From positions 31,319 through 95,318 of the forward strand of contig NZ_RCVR01000022.1 in assembly GCF_016107305.1 (NCBI RefSeq): DNA of 64,000 nt, written 5' to 3'. Source of the DNA: Roseomonas sp. KE2513 (GTDB taxonomy: Bacteria; Pseudomonadota; Alphaproteobacteria; Acetobacterales; Acetobacteraceae). Below, piece after piece: positions 26,340-34,386 of this stretch. The notes below the pieces were generated by a model. That model saw only the letters and a program-made list of their open reading frames with translations. It was not told where the DNA came from and did not search any database. The first letter of the stretch is position 1. Every line of letters begins with the position of its first letter. A program made the translations under genes and the position numbers.

Positions 26340-27890
26340 ATGAGCGGCATCGCGGATCTCTCCGTCACCCAGATCCCTGGGCTCTCGACCACCGTCATCC
26401 AAGGCCTGACGACGACCTCGATCGGCGTCCTGAGCACGAGTCAGATCGGCGCGCTGACGACCACCCAGATGCGCGCCCTGACGACGACGCAGCTCGGCGC
26501 GCTCACCACGACCCAGCTCGGCGGCCTCAGGTCCACCCAGCTCGCCGCGCTCTCCACCACCCAGCTCGGCGGCCTCACCGAGACCGAGCTCGGCGCGCTC
26601 ACCACGACGCAGGTCGCAGGCCTCACCTCCACCCAGCTGCGCACCCTCAGCACCACCCAGCTCGGCGGCCTCACCTCCACCCAGCTCGGCGCCCTCACCA
26701 CCGCCCAGATCGGCGGCCTCACCACCACCCAGCTCGGCGCCCTCACCACCACGCAGGTCGCAGGCCTCAGGTCCACCCAGCTCGCCGCGCTCTCCACCAC
26801 CCAGCTCGGCGGCCTCACCACCGACGAGCTCGGCGCGCTCACCACTACTCAGCTCGCCGGCCTCACCTCCGCCCAGCTCGGCACCCTCACCACCACCCAG
26901 CTCGCCGGCCTCACCGCCGCCCAGCTCGGCGCCCTCAACTCCGCCCAGCTCGCAGGCCTCAGGTCCACCCAACTCGGCGCCCTCGACACCACCCAGCTCG
27001 CAGGCCTCACCTCCACGCAGCTGAGCTCGCTCACTGCCACCCAGATCGTCGGCTTCGAAACCACCGACCTTGCGGCACTGACGACGACGCAGATCCTCGG
27101 ATTGAAGACGGCGGTCCTTGCCGCTCTCACGACGACCCAGGTCGGCGGCCTCACTTCCACTCAGCTGGGCGCCCTCACCACCACCCAGATCGGCGGCCTC
27201 ACCACTACCGAGCTTGGAACACTGGATACGACCCAGCTCGGCGGGCTCACCTCCACCCATGTGGCGGCGCTCTCCACCGCCCAACTCCGCGGCCTCACCT
27301 CCGCCCAGGTGGCAGCGCTCAGCACGACGCAGATCGGCGGGCTAAAGTCCACGCAGCTGTCGGCACTCACCACCACACAGATCAGCGGTATGGAAACAAC
27401 CGATATCGCGGTGCTCACGACCACTCAGTTCGCCGGCCTGAAATCCACGCAGCTGGCAGCGCTGGACACGACCCAGGTCGGCGCGCTGGAGTCCACGCAA
27501 TTGGGGGCCCTGACCACATCCCAGATCGGCGGCCTGACCTCCACGGATATCGCGGTGCTGACCACCACCCAGTTCGGTGGCCTCACCTCGACAACCATCA
27601 AGGCACTGACCACGACCCAGATTGGCGGCCTGACCACCACACAGATCGGCGCGCTCAGCACGACCCAGGTCGGCGGCCTGACGAGCGCGGAGATCGCCTC
27701 GCTTACCACCACCCAGGCAGGCGGCTTCACCACCACGGCGATCGCGGCCTTCTCCACGAGCCAGATTTCGGGCTTCAACTCGTCGGATATCGCCGCGCTC
27801 ACGACCACCCAGGGCGCCGCCTTCACCACCACCCAGGTGCAGTCCATGAACACGTCCCAGGTGAACGCGCTGCTGACGCTGCTGAGCTGA
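26340..27890 (+). CDS. Thr/Ser-rich octapeptide-repeat protein, putative type I secretion substrate
   Basis: A 516-residue protein made almost wholly of about 62 octapeptide units of the form L-[TS]-T-T-Q-[LIV]-[GA]-x. Two alternating classes (AL-TTTQ-xx and GL-xSTQ-xx) give a 16-residue super-repeat, as expected for regular coils of a beta-solenoid or similar fibre (inference). About 30 percent of residues are Thr or Ser. I see no Cys, Trp or Tyr and very few charged residues. There is no N-terminal signal peptide and no GGxGxD RTX repeat. The C-terminus, VNALLTLLS, breaks the pattern and could be a type I secretion signal. It lies directly after the ABC and HlyD genes and before an OGT-type glycosyltransferase. 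A surface layer, adhesin or matrix role is possible, but the function is unknown. Confidence 0.85.
   Translation: MSGIADLSVTQIPGLSTTVIQGLTTTSIGVLSTSQIGALTTTQMRALTTTQLGALTTTQLGGLRSTQLAALSTTQLGGLTETELGALTTTQVAGLTSTQLRTLSTTQLGGLTSTQLGALTTAQIGGLTTTQLGALTTTQVAGLRSTQLAALSTTQLGGLTTDELGALTTTQLAGLTSAQLGTLTTTQLAGLTAAQLGALNSAQLAGLRSTQLGALDTTQLAGLTSTQLSSLTATQIVGFETTDLAALTTTQILGLKTAVLAALTTTQVGGLTSTQLGALTTTQIGGLTTTELGTLDTTQLGGLTSTHVAALSTAQLRGLTSAQVAALSTTQIGGLKSTQLSALTTTQISGMETTDIAVLTTTQFAGLKSTQLAALDTTQVGALESTQLGALTTSQIGGLTSTDIAVLTTTQFGGLTSTTIKALTTTQIGGLTTTQIGALSTTQVGGLTSAEIASLTTTQAGGFTTTAIAAFSTSQISGFNSSDIAALTTTQGAAFTTTQVQSMNTSQVNALLTLLS
26524..26840 (+). repeat. 240-bp in-gene duplication within the octapeptide-repeat gene
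   Basis: The DNA from about 26524 (GGCCTCAGGTCCACCCAGCT and on for some 57 bp) recurs without change exactly 240 bp downstream (from 26764), and the similarity continues. 240 bp is ten octapeptide units. The first half of the gene is thus nearly homogeneous at DNA level, while the part after about 27060 uses varied codons, which points to recent duplication or gene conversion. Confidence 0.75.
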
Positions 27891-27898
27891 GCACCGGG

Positions 27899-27930
27899 CG
27901 GGCCGGGGCATCTCCCGGCCCGCTCCTTCA
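27899..27930 (+). terminator. Strong hairpin after the repeat-protein gene
   Basis: A perfect 10-bp stem, GCGGGCCGGG (27899-27908) with CCCGGCCCGC (27915-27924), around the loop GCATCT, starts 8 bp after the stop codon. The following TCCTTCATC is only weakly T-rich, so it may be a partial terminator that lets some transcription reach the glycosyltransferase gene. Confidence 0.6.
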
Positions 27931-28060
27931 TCCACCCGCGCCTGGTCGTCGCATCGGGTTGCCCAAGGGGGCGCGGGGCAGCAAATTCGTGAAAAAGGCG
28001 GAACGGTTAAGGCCAGGGGATCGGCCGGGCCGACGCGGGATCCAAGAAGGAGTTGCTTCC

Positions 28061-30094
28061 TTGTCCGAAGCGGAATTCCAAGCCCCTCTGCTCCAGCCCG
28101 GCGCGGCGGAGTTGGCGGCAGCCCTGGCCCGGATCCAGGCCCGGCTGATGACGGCCGAGGAGCTGATCGGCGAGGCGGGCCGCCTTGCCGCGCAGGACCT
28201 GCTCTTCGCTGTCACGCTCTACAAGACCTGGCTCGCCCTCAACGCCGGGCATCCCGGTGCGCCGGCGATCTACTTCAACTACGCGGTCTGTCTCTCCGAC
28301 TCCGGTGATCTGCCCGGCGCCATCAACGCCCTGCGGGAGACGATCCGCATCAAGCCGGATTTCGGCCCGCCGCACATCAACCTGGGTGGCCTGCTGGAGC
28401 GGATGGGCCAAGCCGGGCCTGCCGTGGAAACCTGGCTGGCCTTCGCGAACGCGCAGTCCGGCGTGACGCCGGACGCGCTGAACTACAAGCTGCTCGCGCT
28501 GAAGCAGGCCGGCCGCGTGCTCGAAGCCGCGCAGGAGGACACCGCTGCCGAGGACGCGCTCCGCCAATCCCTCGAACTGAACCATGACCAGCCCGACGTG
28601 GTGCAGCACCTGATCGCGCTGCGGCAGCGGCAGTGCAAGTGGCCCGTCCTGGCCGCGAGCAACCGGCTCGAGCAGCCGAAGCTCCAATCCGCCATCTCGC
28701 CGCTCTCCGCTGCCTACCTCACCGACGATCCCGTCTTCCATCTCGCCACGGCCTACAACTATGCCCGTCGTTCCCTCGGCCGTCCGCCGCGCCCGCGCCT
28801 GATGGAGGTTCCGCGCGCCCCCGAGCCGGGGCGCCGCCTGCGGGTCGGCTATCTCTCCTCCGACCTGCGGGACCACGCCGTCGGCTTCGCGATGACCGAC
28901 GTGCTAGAATCGCACAACCGCGAGAACATCGAGGTCTTCGCCTACTACTGCGGTATCAACACCGCGGATGAGACGCACCGGCGCTCGAAGCGCGCGGTGG
29001 ATCATTGGACCGACCTGAACGGCATCGACGATGCCCGCGCGGCCCAGCTCATCCGCCAGCACGGCATCGATATCCTGGTGGACCTCAACGGCTACACGAA
29101 GGATGCGCGCACGAAGGTCTTCGCCATGCGCCCGGCGCCGATCGCGGTGAACTGGTTCGGATTTCCCGGTTCGATGGGCAGCCCTTACCACCACTACATC
29201 GTCGCCGATGACGTGATCATCCCGCCGGAGAGCGAGGCCTACTATTCCGAGAGGGTTCTCCGCCTGCCCTGCTACCAGCCGAACGACCGCAAGCGCGTGA
29301 TCGGCCCGGCGCTCACGCGCCAGCAGGTCGGCCTGCCGGAGGACGCCTTCGTGTTCTGCTGCCTCAACGGCATGCAGAAGCTGACGCCGCGCTGCTTCGC
29401 CCGCTGGATGACCATCCTGCGCGCGGTGCCGGGAAGCGTTCTCTGGCTGTTCAGCGGCACCGCCGACACCAACGAGCGGCTGCGCGCCCAGGCACTGGCC
29501 GCCGGCGTCGCGCCGGATCGGCTGATTTTCGCCGGCCGCATGCCCAACCCGCAGCATCTGGCGCGCATGCAGCTCGCCGACCTGTTCATCGACAACTTTC
29601 CCTATGGCGCGCACACGACCGCGTCGGACGCCCTCTGGGTCGGGTTGCCCATCCTCGCGCTCTCGGGCCGCAGCTTCGCCACGCGCGTCTGCGCCAGCCT
29701 CGTCACCGCGGCCAGGCTGCCTGAGATGGTCTGCCACACGCCGGAGAGCTACGTCGCGCGGGCCATCGAACTCGCGCAGGACAGGCAGCAGCTGGCGGCC
29801 CTCCGCGCCCGACTGAGGGCGAACCGCGACACCTGCATCCTCTTCGACACGCCCGGCCTGGTCCGCTCTCTCGAAGCGCTCTACGGTCAGATGCAGGAGG
29901 ATCGTCGCGCCGGCACGCTGCCCCGCCCGGATCTCGCCAACCTCGACATCTACCACGAGATCGCCGCGGCCGAGGATCTGGACGCCATGGAAACGCTCGA
30001 CGCCGCCGCCTATCTCGCCCGCTACCAGGAGCGCCTGGCCGAGCTCGACGCCGACTTCCCGATCCGCCCGGATGGGCGCCTGTGGCGTCGCTAG
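28061..30094 (+). CDS. TPR-containing O-GlcNAc-transferase-like glycosyltransferase (GT41/SPINDLY type)
   Basis: A 677-residue protein from the TTG at 28061, which has AAGGAG 8 nt upstream; an in-frame ATG at 27959 lies in the terminator region and has no such site. TPR-like helices occupy about residues 40-150 (APAIYFNYAVCLSDSGDLPG, PHINLGGLLERMGQ). The catalytic GT41 part follows: RVGYLSSDLRDHAVGF with the conserved His, ILVDLNGYTKDAR, AVNWFGFPGSMGSP, NGMQKLTPRCFARW with the Lys that contacts UDP in human OGT, and IDNFPYGAHTTASDALW. Family members transfer GlcNAc or related sugars to Ser/Thr of proteins in the cytoplasm. The adjacent Thr/Ser-rich protein is the obvious candidate acceptor (inference). 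Confidence 0.93.
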   Translation: MSEAEFQAPLLQPGAAELAAALARIQARLMTAEELIGEAGRLAAQDLLFAVTLYKTWLALNAGHPGAPAIYFNYAVCLSDSGDLPGAINALRETIRIKPDFGPPHINLGGLLERMGQAGPAVETWLAFANAQSGVTPDALNYKLLALKQAGRVLEAAQEDTAAEDALRQSLELNHDQPDVVQHLIALRQRQCKWPVLAASNRLEQPKLQSAISPLSAAYLTDDPVFHLATAYNYARRSLGRPPRPRLMEVPRAPEPGRRLRVGYLSSDLRDHAVGFAMTDVLESHNRENIEVFAYYCGINTADETHRRSKRAVDHWTDLNGIDDARAAQLIRQHGIDILVDLNGYTKDARTKVFAMRPAPIAVNWFGFPGSMGSPYHHYIVADDVIIPPESEAYYSERVLRLPCYQPNDRKRVIGPALTRQQVGLPEDAFVFCCLNGMQKLTPRCFARWMTILRAVPGSVLWLFSGTADTNERLRAQALAAGVAPDRLIFAGRMPNPQHLARMQLADLFIDNFPYGAHTTASDALWVGLPILALSGRSFATRVCASLVTAARLPEMVCHTPESYVARAIELAQDRQQLAALRARLRANRDTCILFDTPGLVRSLEALYGQMQEDRRAGTLPRPDLANLDIYHEIAAAEDLDAMETLDAAAYLARYQERLAELDADFPIRPDGRLWRR

Positions 30095-30571
30095 GACGCG
30101 CCGCTTCTCCCTGCCGGGTGCCTCTCGAAGCAGGCCTCAGCCTTGGTCGCCATTCAGGATCAAGGCTGCGCTCAGTCGAAGGTAACTCACGCCGGAGAGG
30201 GTTCCGCCTGACCGTTATGTGGCTGATGACCAGGAGAGAAGGCAGGAATCTCGCTCCCCGGGCTCCCCTCCATCGTCAGCGTAGTCGGCGTCACGCCGAG
30301 GTGCCGCGAGCAGGGCTAGCCTTCGGCGTTCGGCGCATTGCTCCAAGCCCTGGCGCCGGGGCGGCGCACCGTAAGCAGCTCCCTGCGTCCCAACAGGCTC
30401 GTGCGGGAGCGGACGCTTCGTGAATGATCCCCCAGGGTTTGCTTACGTCACGGTACGGCCGAACCGCGCGAAACCTCGCCCAGCCCTTCAGCGCGCCCTC
30501 ATACCCGTCACCTGCCGCGCCGCTTGATGCCCGAACTCGAGCCAGGTCCCGCAGGCGGCGGCCTGCCGCTT
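30095..30571. other. 477-bp convergent intergenic gap
   Basis: The gap lies between the convergent glycosyltransferase and glucokinase genes. I found no gene that I can support. A short inverted pair, GCCTTGG and CAAGGC (about 30142-30167), and a CCGGAGAGGG at about 30191 recall parts of the intergenic repeat found elsewhere, so this could be a decayed copy, but the match is weak. Confidence 0.35.
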
Positions 30572-31501
30572 CTAGTCGGCCAAGTGTAAAGCCGCGCCGA
30601 GCAGCCCGATATGGGGCCGCATCACCTGGTCCACCGGCACTGTGTCCAGGTAACGCGCGAACCGCCCTTTTTCCGTGAAGCCGCGAACAACTGCATCCAC
30701 GTTCAACAATGGCCCTAGATTGCGGCAAAGCCCCCCTGTGATATGCACGCCACCGTCGGCGAGCAATGTCAGCGCCAGGTTTCCCGCCGTCGCGCCCAAT
30801 ATGGCAGAGAACATCCTCACTGCCTCCAGGCATGGCGCGCAATCCCCAGCCGCCCGCTCGCTGACCTCGAGCGGGGAGCCGAACCGCTCCTTGCGCCCCT
30901 CTATCTCGGCAAGGACATTCGCCAGCCGAAGCAGCCCCGGCCCGGAGAGCAGCCGCTCAGTCGAGACGTGCCCGAACTCCCGCCGAAGCCTGGCAAGAAC
31001 CTCCGCCTGCCGCTCGTCCTGCGGGGAGAAGGAGCTGTGTCCAGCCTCGCTGGGCAGGACCCGCGCCGTCTCCCCCTCTCCCAGCAGGAAGGCCACCCCC
31101 AGGCCGGTGCCCGGCCCGATCACAACCTGAGGCCGTCCGGGCTTGCCCACCAAACCCGGCCTCAGCGACCGAAAATCGCCTCTCTTCAACCCGTGAACCG
31201 CCCAGGCCTGTGCGACGAAGTCGTTGATCACGGCCAGATGCCGAAGCCCCAGCTGTTCCCGCGCCTCCGGGACGGTGAAGCGCCAGGGACTGTTCGTGAA
31301 AGCCACAACATCCCCCAGCACGGGCGTCGCCACAGCGAAGACCGCCTCATCCACGCTCCGTCCTGCGAGATAGGCCAGCGCCGCCTCGACCAGGCCGGGA
31401 AAATCGCGCACCGACAGCTTCCGCTCATCCTGCGGCAGGCCTCCCCGCTCGCAAAGGGCGAAGCGAGCGTTGGTGCCACCGATATCGCCGACGAGCCGCA
31501 T
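30572..31501 (-). CDS. glk: Glucokinase
   Basis: A 309-residue ROK/Glk-type sugar kinase that phosphorylates glucose to glucose-6-phosphate with ATP in the cytoplasm. The phosphate-binding motif is LVGDIGGTNARFAL at the N-terminus. The glucose-site residues occur in NSPWRF and HLAVINDFVAQAWAV, followed by VVIGPGTGLGVAFL and LPSEAGHSSFSP. GGVHITGGLCRN is the adenosine motif. The length fits bacterial Glk (about 320). It lies 2 bp downstream of a PfkB-type sugar kinase gene, so the two form a small hexose-phosphorylation operon. Confidence 0.94.
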   Translation of the reverse strand: MRLVGDIGGTNARFALCERGGLPQDERKLSVRDFPGLVEAALAYLAGRSVDEAVFAVATPVLGDVVAFTNSPWRFTVPEAREQLGLRHLAVINDFVAQAWAVHGLKRGDFRSLRPGLVGKPGRPQVVIGPGTGLGVAFLLGEGETARVLPSEAGHSSFSPQDERQAEVLARLRREFGHVSTERLLSGPGLLRLANVLAEIEGRKERFGSPLEVSERAAGDCAPCLEAVRMFSAILGATAGNLALTLLADGGVHITGGLCRNLGPLLNVDAVVRGFTEKGRFARYLDTVPVDQVMRPHIGLLGAALHLAD

Positions 31502-31503
31502 GT

Positions 31504-32466
31504 TCAGCCTTCCTCTCCCAACGACAGGCTCATGGGGACCTGCCGAATACGCCGCCGCAAGGTCACCACATCGTCGCGCCGCGGATGCGCCGTGCCGGCA
31601 CTGGACACCGCCGCCGCACCTGCCGCCACGCCCCAGGCAAAGGCATCATCAACGGCGCGGCCCTGTGCCAGGCCCAGTGTCATCGCTGCCAGGAAGCTGT
31701 CACCAGCTCCCACCGCGCCGCGTACCATCACGTCCAGCGCGGGCAGCCGGAGCGTCCCCTCGGCCGTCGCCAGCAGCGCTCCCTGATGGCCCAGCGTCAC
31801 GGCCAGGCAGCGTAGCTTGCCCGAGCGCACCCATTTCAGCGCTTCCTCCTCCAACCGCGCCGGATCCCCTAGCTCGTGCCCCACGAGGGCCTCGAACTCT
31901 CCCTGGCTCGGCTTTGCCAACTCTACTCCGCCCGCCTCCAGTGCCATCCGTAGTGGGGCACCGGAGGTATCGAGCACGAAGCGCATTCCCCGCCGCGCCG
32001 CGATGGCCGCCACCCGCGCGTAAAAGTCGTCTGGCACCCCTGCCGGCAAGCTGCCGCTCGCCACCAGCCAGCCCGCGCCCACGGTGTCCAACGTCGCCAG
32101 GGCCGCGCTCCACTCGTCCTCGCGGATGTGCGGTCCCTCGGGCACGAAGCGGTATTCCTGACCCGCCCCCAGATCGAGCACCGTCTGGCTGATCCGTGTG
32201 CGGCCCTCGATGGGGATGCTCTTCCGCGGGACTCCTGCCTCGTCCAACAGCTCCTCCAGGAAGCGTCCTGTCACGCCGCTGGCCAGGATCACTGCCAGGG
32301 TTTCGCCGCCAAGCTCACGCACGACGCGCGATACGTTCACTCCGCCGCCGCCCGGATCCTGCCGCTCGTTGAAGGTCCGCACCTTGCGCACGGGCTGCAC
32401 CGCCCTGGCTTCGCTCGCGATATCGATCGTCGGGTTCAGCGTCAGTGTTGCGATCAACGGGGGCAT
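31504..32466 (-). CDS. PfkB-family hexose kinase (1-phosphofructokinase/6-phosphofructokinase-2 type)
   Basis: A 320-residue ribokinase-superfamily enzyme. The start MPPLIATLTLNPTIDIA is typical of Pfk-2/FruK proteins. The sugar-binding DPGGGGVNVSRVV segment and the C-terminal catalytic GAVGAGDSFLAAMTLG, with its base Asp, are intact. It would phosphorylate fructose-6-phosphate, fructose-1-phosphate or tagatose-6-phosphate; the sequence alone does not settle which. With glucokinase immediately downstream it may supply an upper glycolysis step. Confidence 0.92.
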   Translation of the reverse strand: MPPLIATLTLNPTIDIASEARAVQPVRKVRTFNERQDPGGGGVNVSRVVRELGGETLAVILASGVTGRFLEELLDEAGVPRKSIPIEGRTRISQTVLDLGAGQEYRFVPEGPHIREDEWSAALATLDTVGAGWLVASGSLPAGVPDDFYARVAAIAARRGMRFVLDTSGAPLRMALEAGGVELAKPSQGEFEALVGHELGDPARLEEEALKWVRSGKLRCLAVTLGHQGALLATAEGTLRLPALDVMVRGAVGAGDSFLAAMTLGLAQGRAVDDAFAWGVAAGAAAVSSAGTAHPRRDDVVTLRRRIRQVPMSLSLGEEG

Positions 32467-32986
32467 AATAGCGCTCTCCTGGGCCAGATACCGGATGTGA
32501 AGCAGACACGCCGCCTCTCCGGCGCATCCTGTATTACCCGCTCTGCGCCGGATCAGCGTCTTCCGTTTGGATCAGCCGCCCAGTGGGAGAGCAACAGCGG
32601 AAGCGTTCGCTGGCAGAGTTGGCCGCCAAGGTCACCTGCCATCCGCTACGAGCGCCGGGACGGCATCCACCCTGAGGAGCTCGGCAAGGTTGCGCGCCGT
32701 GGCAGCTGTACCGTGCCGCGAGCAAACCTTGCTCTTGCCAGATGTGGCGGCGCAGGGGCTGCGAAGCCGGTGTCGCCGCCCGCACAGGCTCGCGCCCGCG
32801 CGGCCCGCGCCTGACCAGCAGGATGAGTTGGCGCGCCCACCCGCTGGATCACAAGATCAGGCCCCTCGCAAGGAGGCAGCACACCGCCCGATCCCAGGAG
32901 GCCGAAGCACCCGCCGCTCCTGCGCCGCAGCGGCCCAGGCCCGAAATGCGAGGGCCAGCGCCCCCGCTCCTCGCACGCCTGATCCC
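32467..32986. other. 520-bp intergenic stretch without a supported gene
   Basis: It lies between the start of the pfkB-type gene and the end of the nucleotide-sugar decarboxylase gene, both on the minus strand. It must hold the promoter of the kinase operon. Open frames here are short and Arg/Ala/Pro-rich shadows without family features. Codon-like structure is absent. Confidence 0.4.
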
Positions 32987-33976
32987 TCAGAGCAGCGCAG
33001 CACTCCTGCGCGGCTGTGCCTCGCCGCCGGCAGAGAGCAGCCGGTCGAAATAGGCGATCGTGCGCTCCAGCCCGAGCTCCAGCTTCACGTTCGGCGCCCA
33101 GCCCAGCAGCTCGCGCGCCTTGGTGATGTCCGGGCAGCGCTGCGTCGGGTCATCCTGCGGCCTCGGGCGGAAGACGAGGCGGGAACGCGATCCCGTCAGC
33201 AGGAGAATGCGCTCGGCCAGCTCGCGCACCGTGATCTCGTGCGGGTTGCCGAGGTTGATCGGCCCCGTCACCGCCGCCGGCGTCCCCATGATGCGCCGGA
33301 AGCCCTCGATGAGGTCGTCGACATAGCAGAAGGCCCGCGTCTGCTCGCCGTCGCCGTAGAGGGTGATCTCCTCGCCGCGCAGCGCCTGGACGATGAAGTT
33401 CGACACCACCCGCCCGTCGTCAGGATGCATCCGCGGCCCGTAAGTGTTGAAGATCCGCACCACCTTGATCTGCAGCCCGTGCTGGCGGTGATAGTCGAAG
33501 AAGAGTGTTTCCGCGCAGCGCTTGCCCTCGTCGTAGCAGGCGCGGGGGCCGAGCGTGTTCACGTTGCCCCAGTACTCCTCGCGCTGCGGGTGCACCGTCG
33601 GGTCACCGTAGATCTCGCTCGTGGAGGCCTGCATCACCGGCACGCGCAGCCGCTTGGCAAGGCCGAGCACGTTGATCGCGCCGATCACGCTCGTCTTCGT
33701 CGTCTGCACGGGGTCGTGCTGGTAGTGCACGGGGGAGGCCGGGCAGGCGAGGTTATAGATCTCGTCCACCTCGACATAGAGCGGGAAGGTCACGTCATGC
33801 CGCATCAGCTCGAAGCGCGGGTTGCCGAGGAGGTGCGCGATGTTGGCGCGCCGCCCCGTGAAGAAGTTGTCCACGCAGAGCACCTCGTGCCCGTCCTGCA
33901 GCAGCCTCTCGCAGAGATGGGACCCGAGGAAGCCCGCGCCGCCCGTGACCATGACGCGCTTGCTGATGAGGCTCAT
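32987..33976 (-). CDS. UDP-glucuronate decarboxylase-type extended SDR
   Basis: A 329-residue NAD-dependent epimerase-type enzyme. I choose the ATG at 33976 because AAGGA lies 7 nt upstream; an ATG at 33991 would add five residues. The NAD motif is [18 protein letters not shown], with [12 protein letters not shown] after it. The active site shows [12 protein letters not shown] and then [17 protein letters not shown] (Tyr-x3-Lys). [20 protein letters not shown] is typical of UDP-glucuronate decarboxylase (UXS), which makes UDP-xylose. Supplying a nucleotide sugar for glycan or protein glycosylation is plausible. Related dTDP-glucose or UDP-glucose SDRs are the alternatives. Confidence 0.9.
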   Translation of the reverse strand: MSLISKRVMVTGGAGFLGSHLCERLLQDGHEVLCVDNFFTGRRANIAHLLGNPRFELMRHDVTFPLYVEVDEIYNLACPASPVHYQHDPVQTTKTSVIGAINVLGLAKRLRVPVMQASTSEIYGDPTVHPQREEYWGNVNTLGPRACYDEGKRCAETLFFDYHRQHGLQIKVVRIFNTYGPRMHPDDGRVVSNFIVQALRGEEITLYGDGEQTRAFCYVDDLIEGFRRIMGTPAAVTGPINLGNPHEITVRELAERILLLTGSRSRLVFRPRPQDDPTQRCPDITKARELLGWAPNVKLELGLERTIAYFDRLLSAGGEAQPRRSAALL

Positions 33977-34386
33977 TGATTGGTCCTTCATGTTGCCACG
34001 GATAGTCGGAGGATGAGGTGCGCGGGGCCCCGCCCGCCCCTTCGCGACGGGATCGAGGGGGCACGGCGTAAGGTGGCGAGGGCGTTGGTTCGGGGGCGCG
34101 GCCCGGCCAGGGCGCATCGCATGGTCAGCGGCATCCGCGCAGGGGCGCCACGGCGGAACTGCGGCTGATCGCCCGGACTTCGCCCATGCGCAGGACCCTT
34201 CCCGGACCGATCCACCCCATACGGGCGTTCCCGACCGAGCGCCTCCGCCCCGAGCATAAGGGCGCGCTGAGCGGCGCCGCAAGCGGACCCTATCCGTTCC
34301 TTCCCGCCGCCCCTTGCAGCGTCCTTGCTCATGCCCTGACTTTCCGGCTGAACGTCCGCAATCCTAATGCCCCAGGAGTAAACCCT
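33977..34386. other. 410-bp intergenic stretch
   Basis: This gap separates murJ from the SDR gene on the same strand and should hold the SDR promoter. No gene, tRNA or obvious structured RNA was recognised by eye. Confidence 0.4.

Noticed and set aside
26178..27284. Minus-strand Gly/Glu/Ala-rich repeat protein
   Set aside because: It is the antisense shadow of the octapeptide repeats and has no ribosome-binding site or homologous pattern.
26340..27890. CRISPR array or tandem non-coding repeat
   Set aside because: The units are continuous 24-bp multiples in one open frame with no spacers, so this is a repeat-coding gene.
30291..30842. Minus-strand gene of 183 residues overlapping glk
   Set aside because: It overlaps the well-supported glucokinase gene in another frame and shows only Arg/Ala/Gly-rich sequence.
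32567..33979. Plus-strand 470-residue open frame
   Set aside because: Antisense to the nucleotide-sugar SDR, with shadow composition and no ribosome-binding site.
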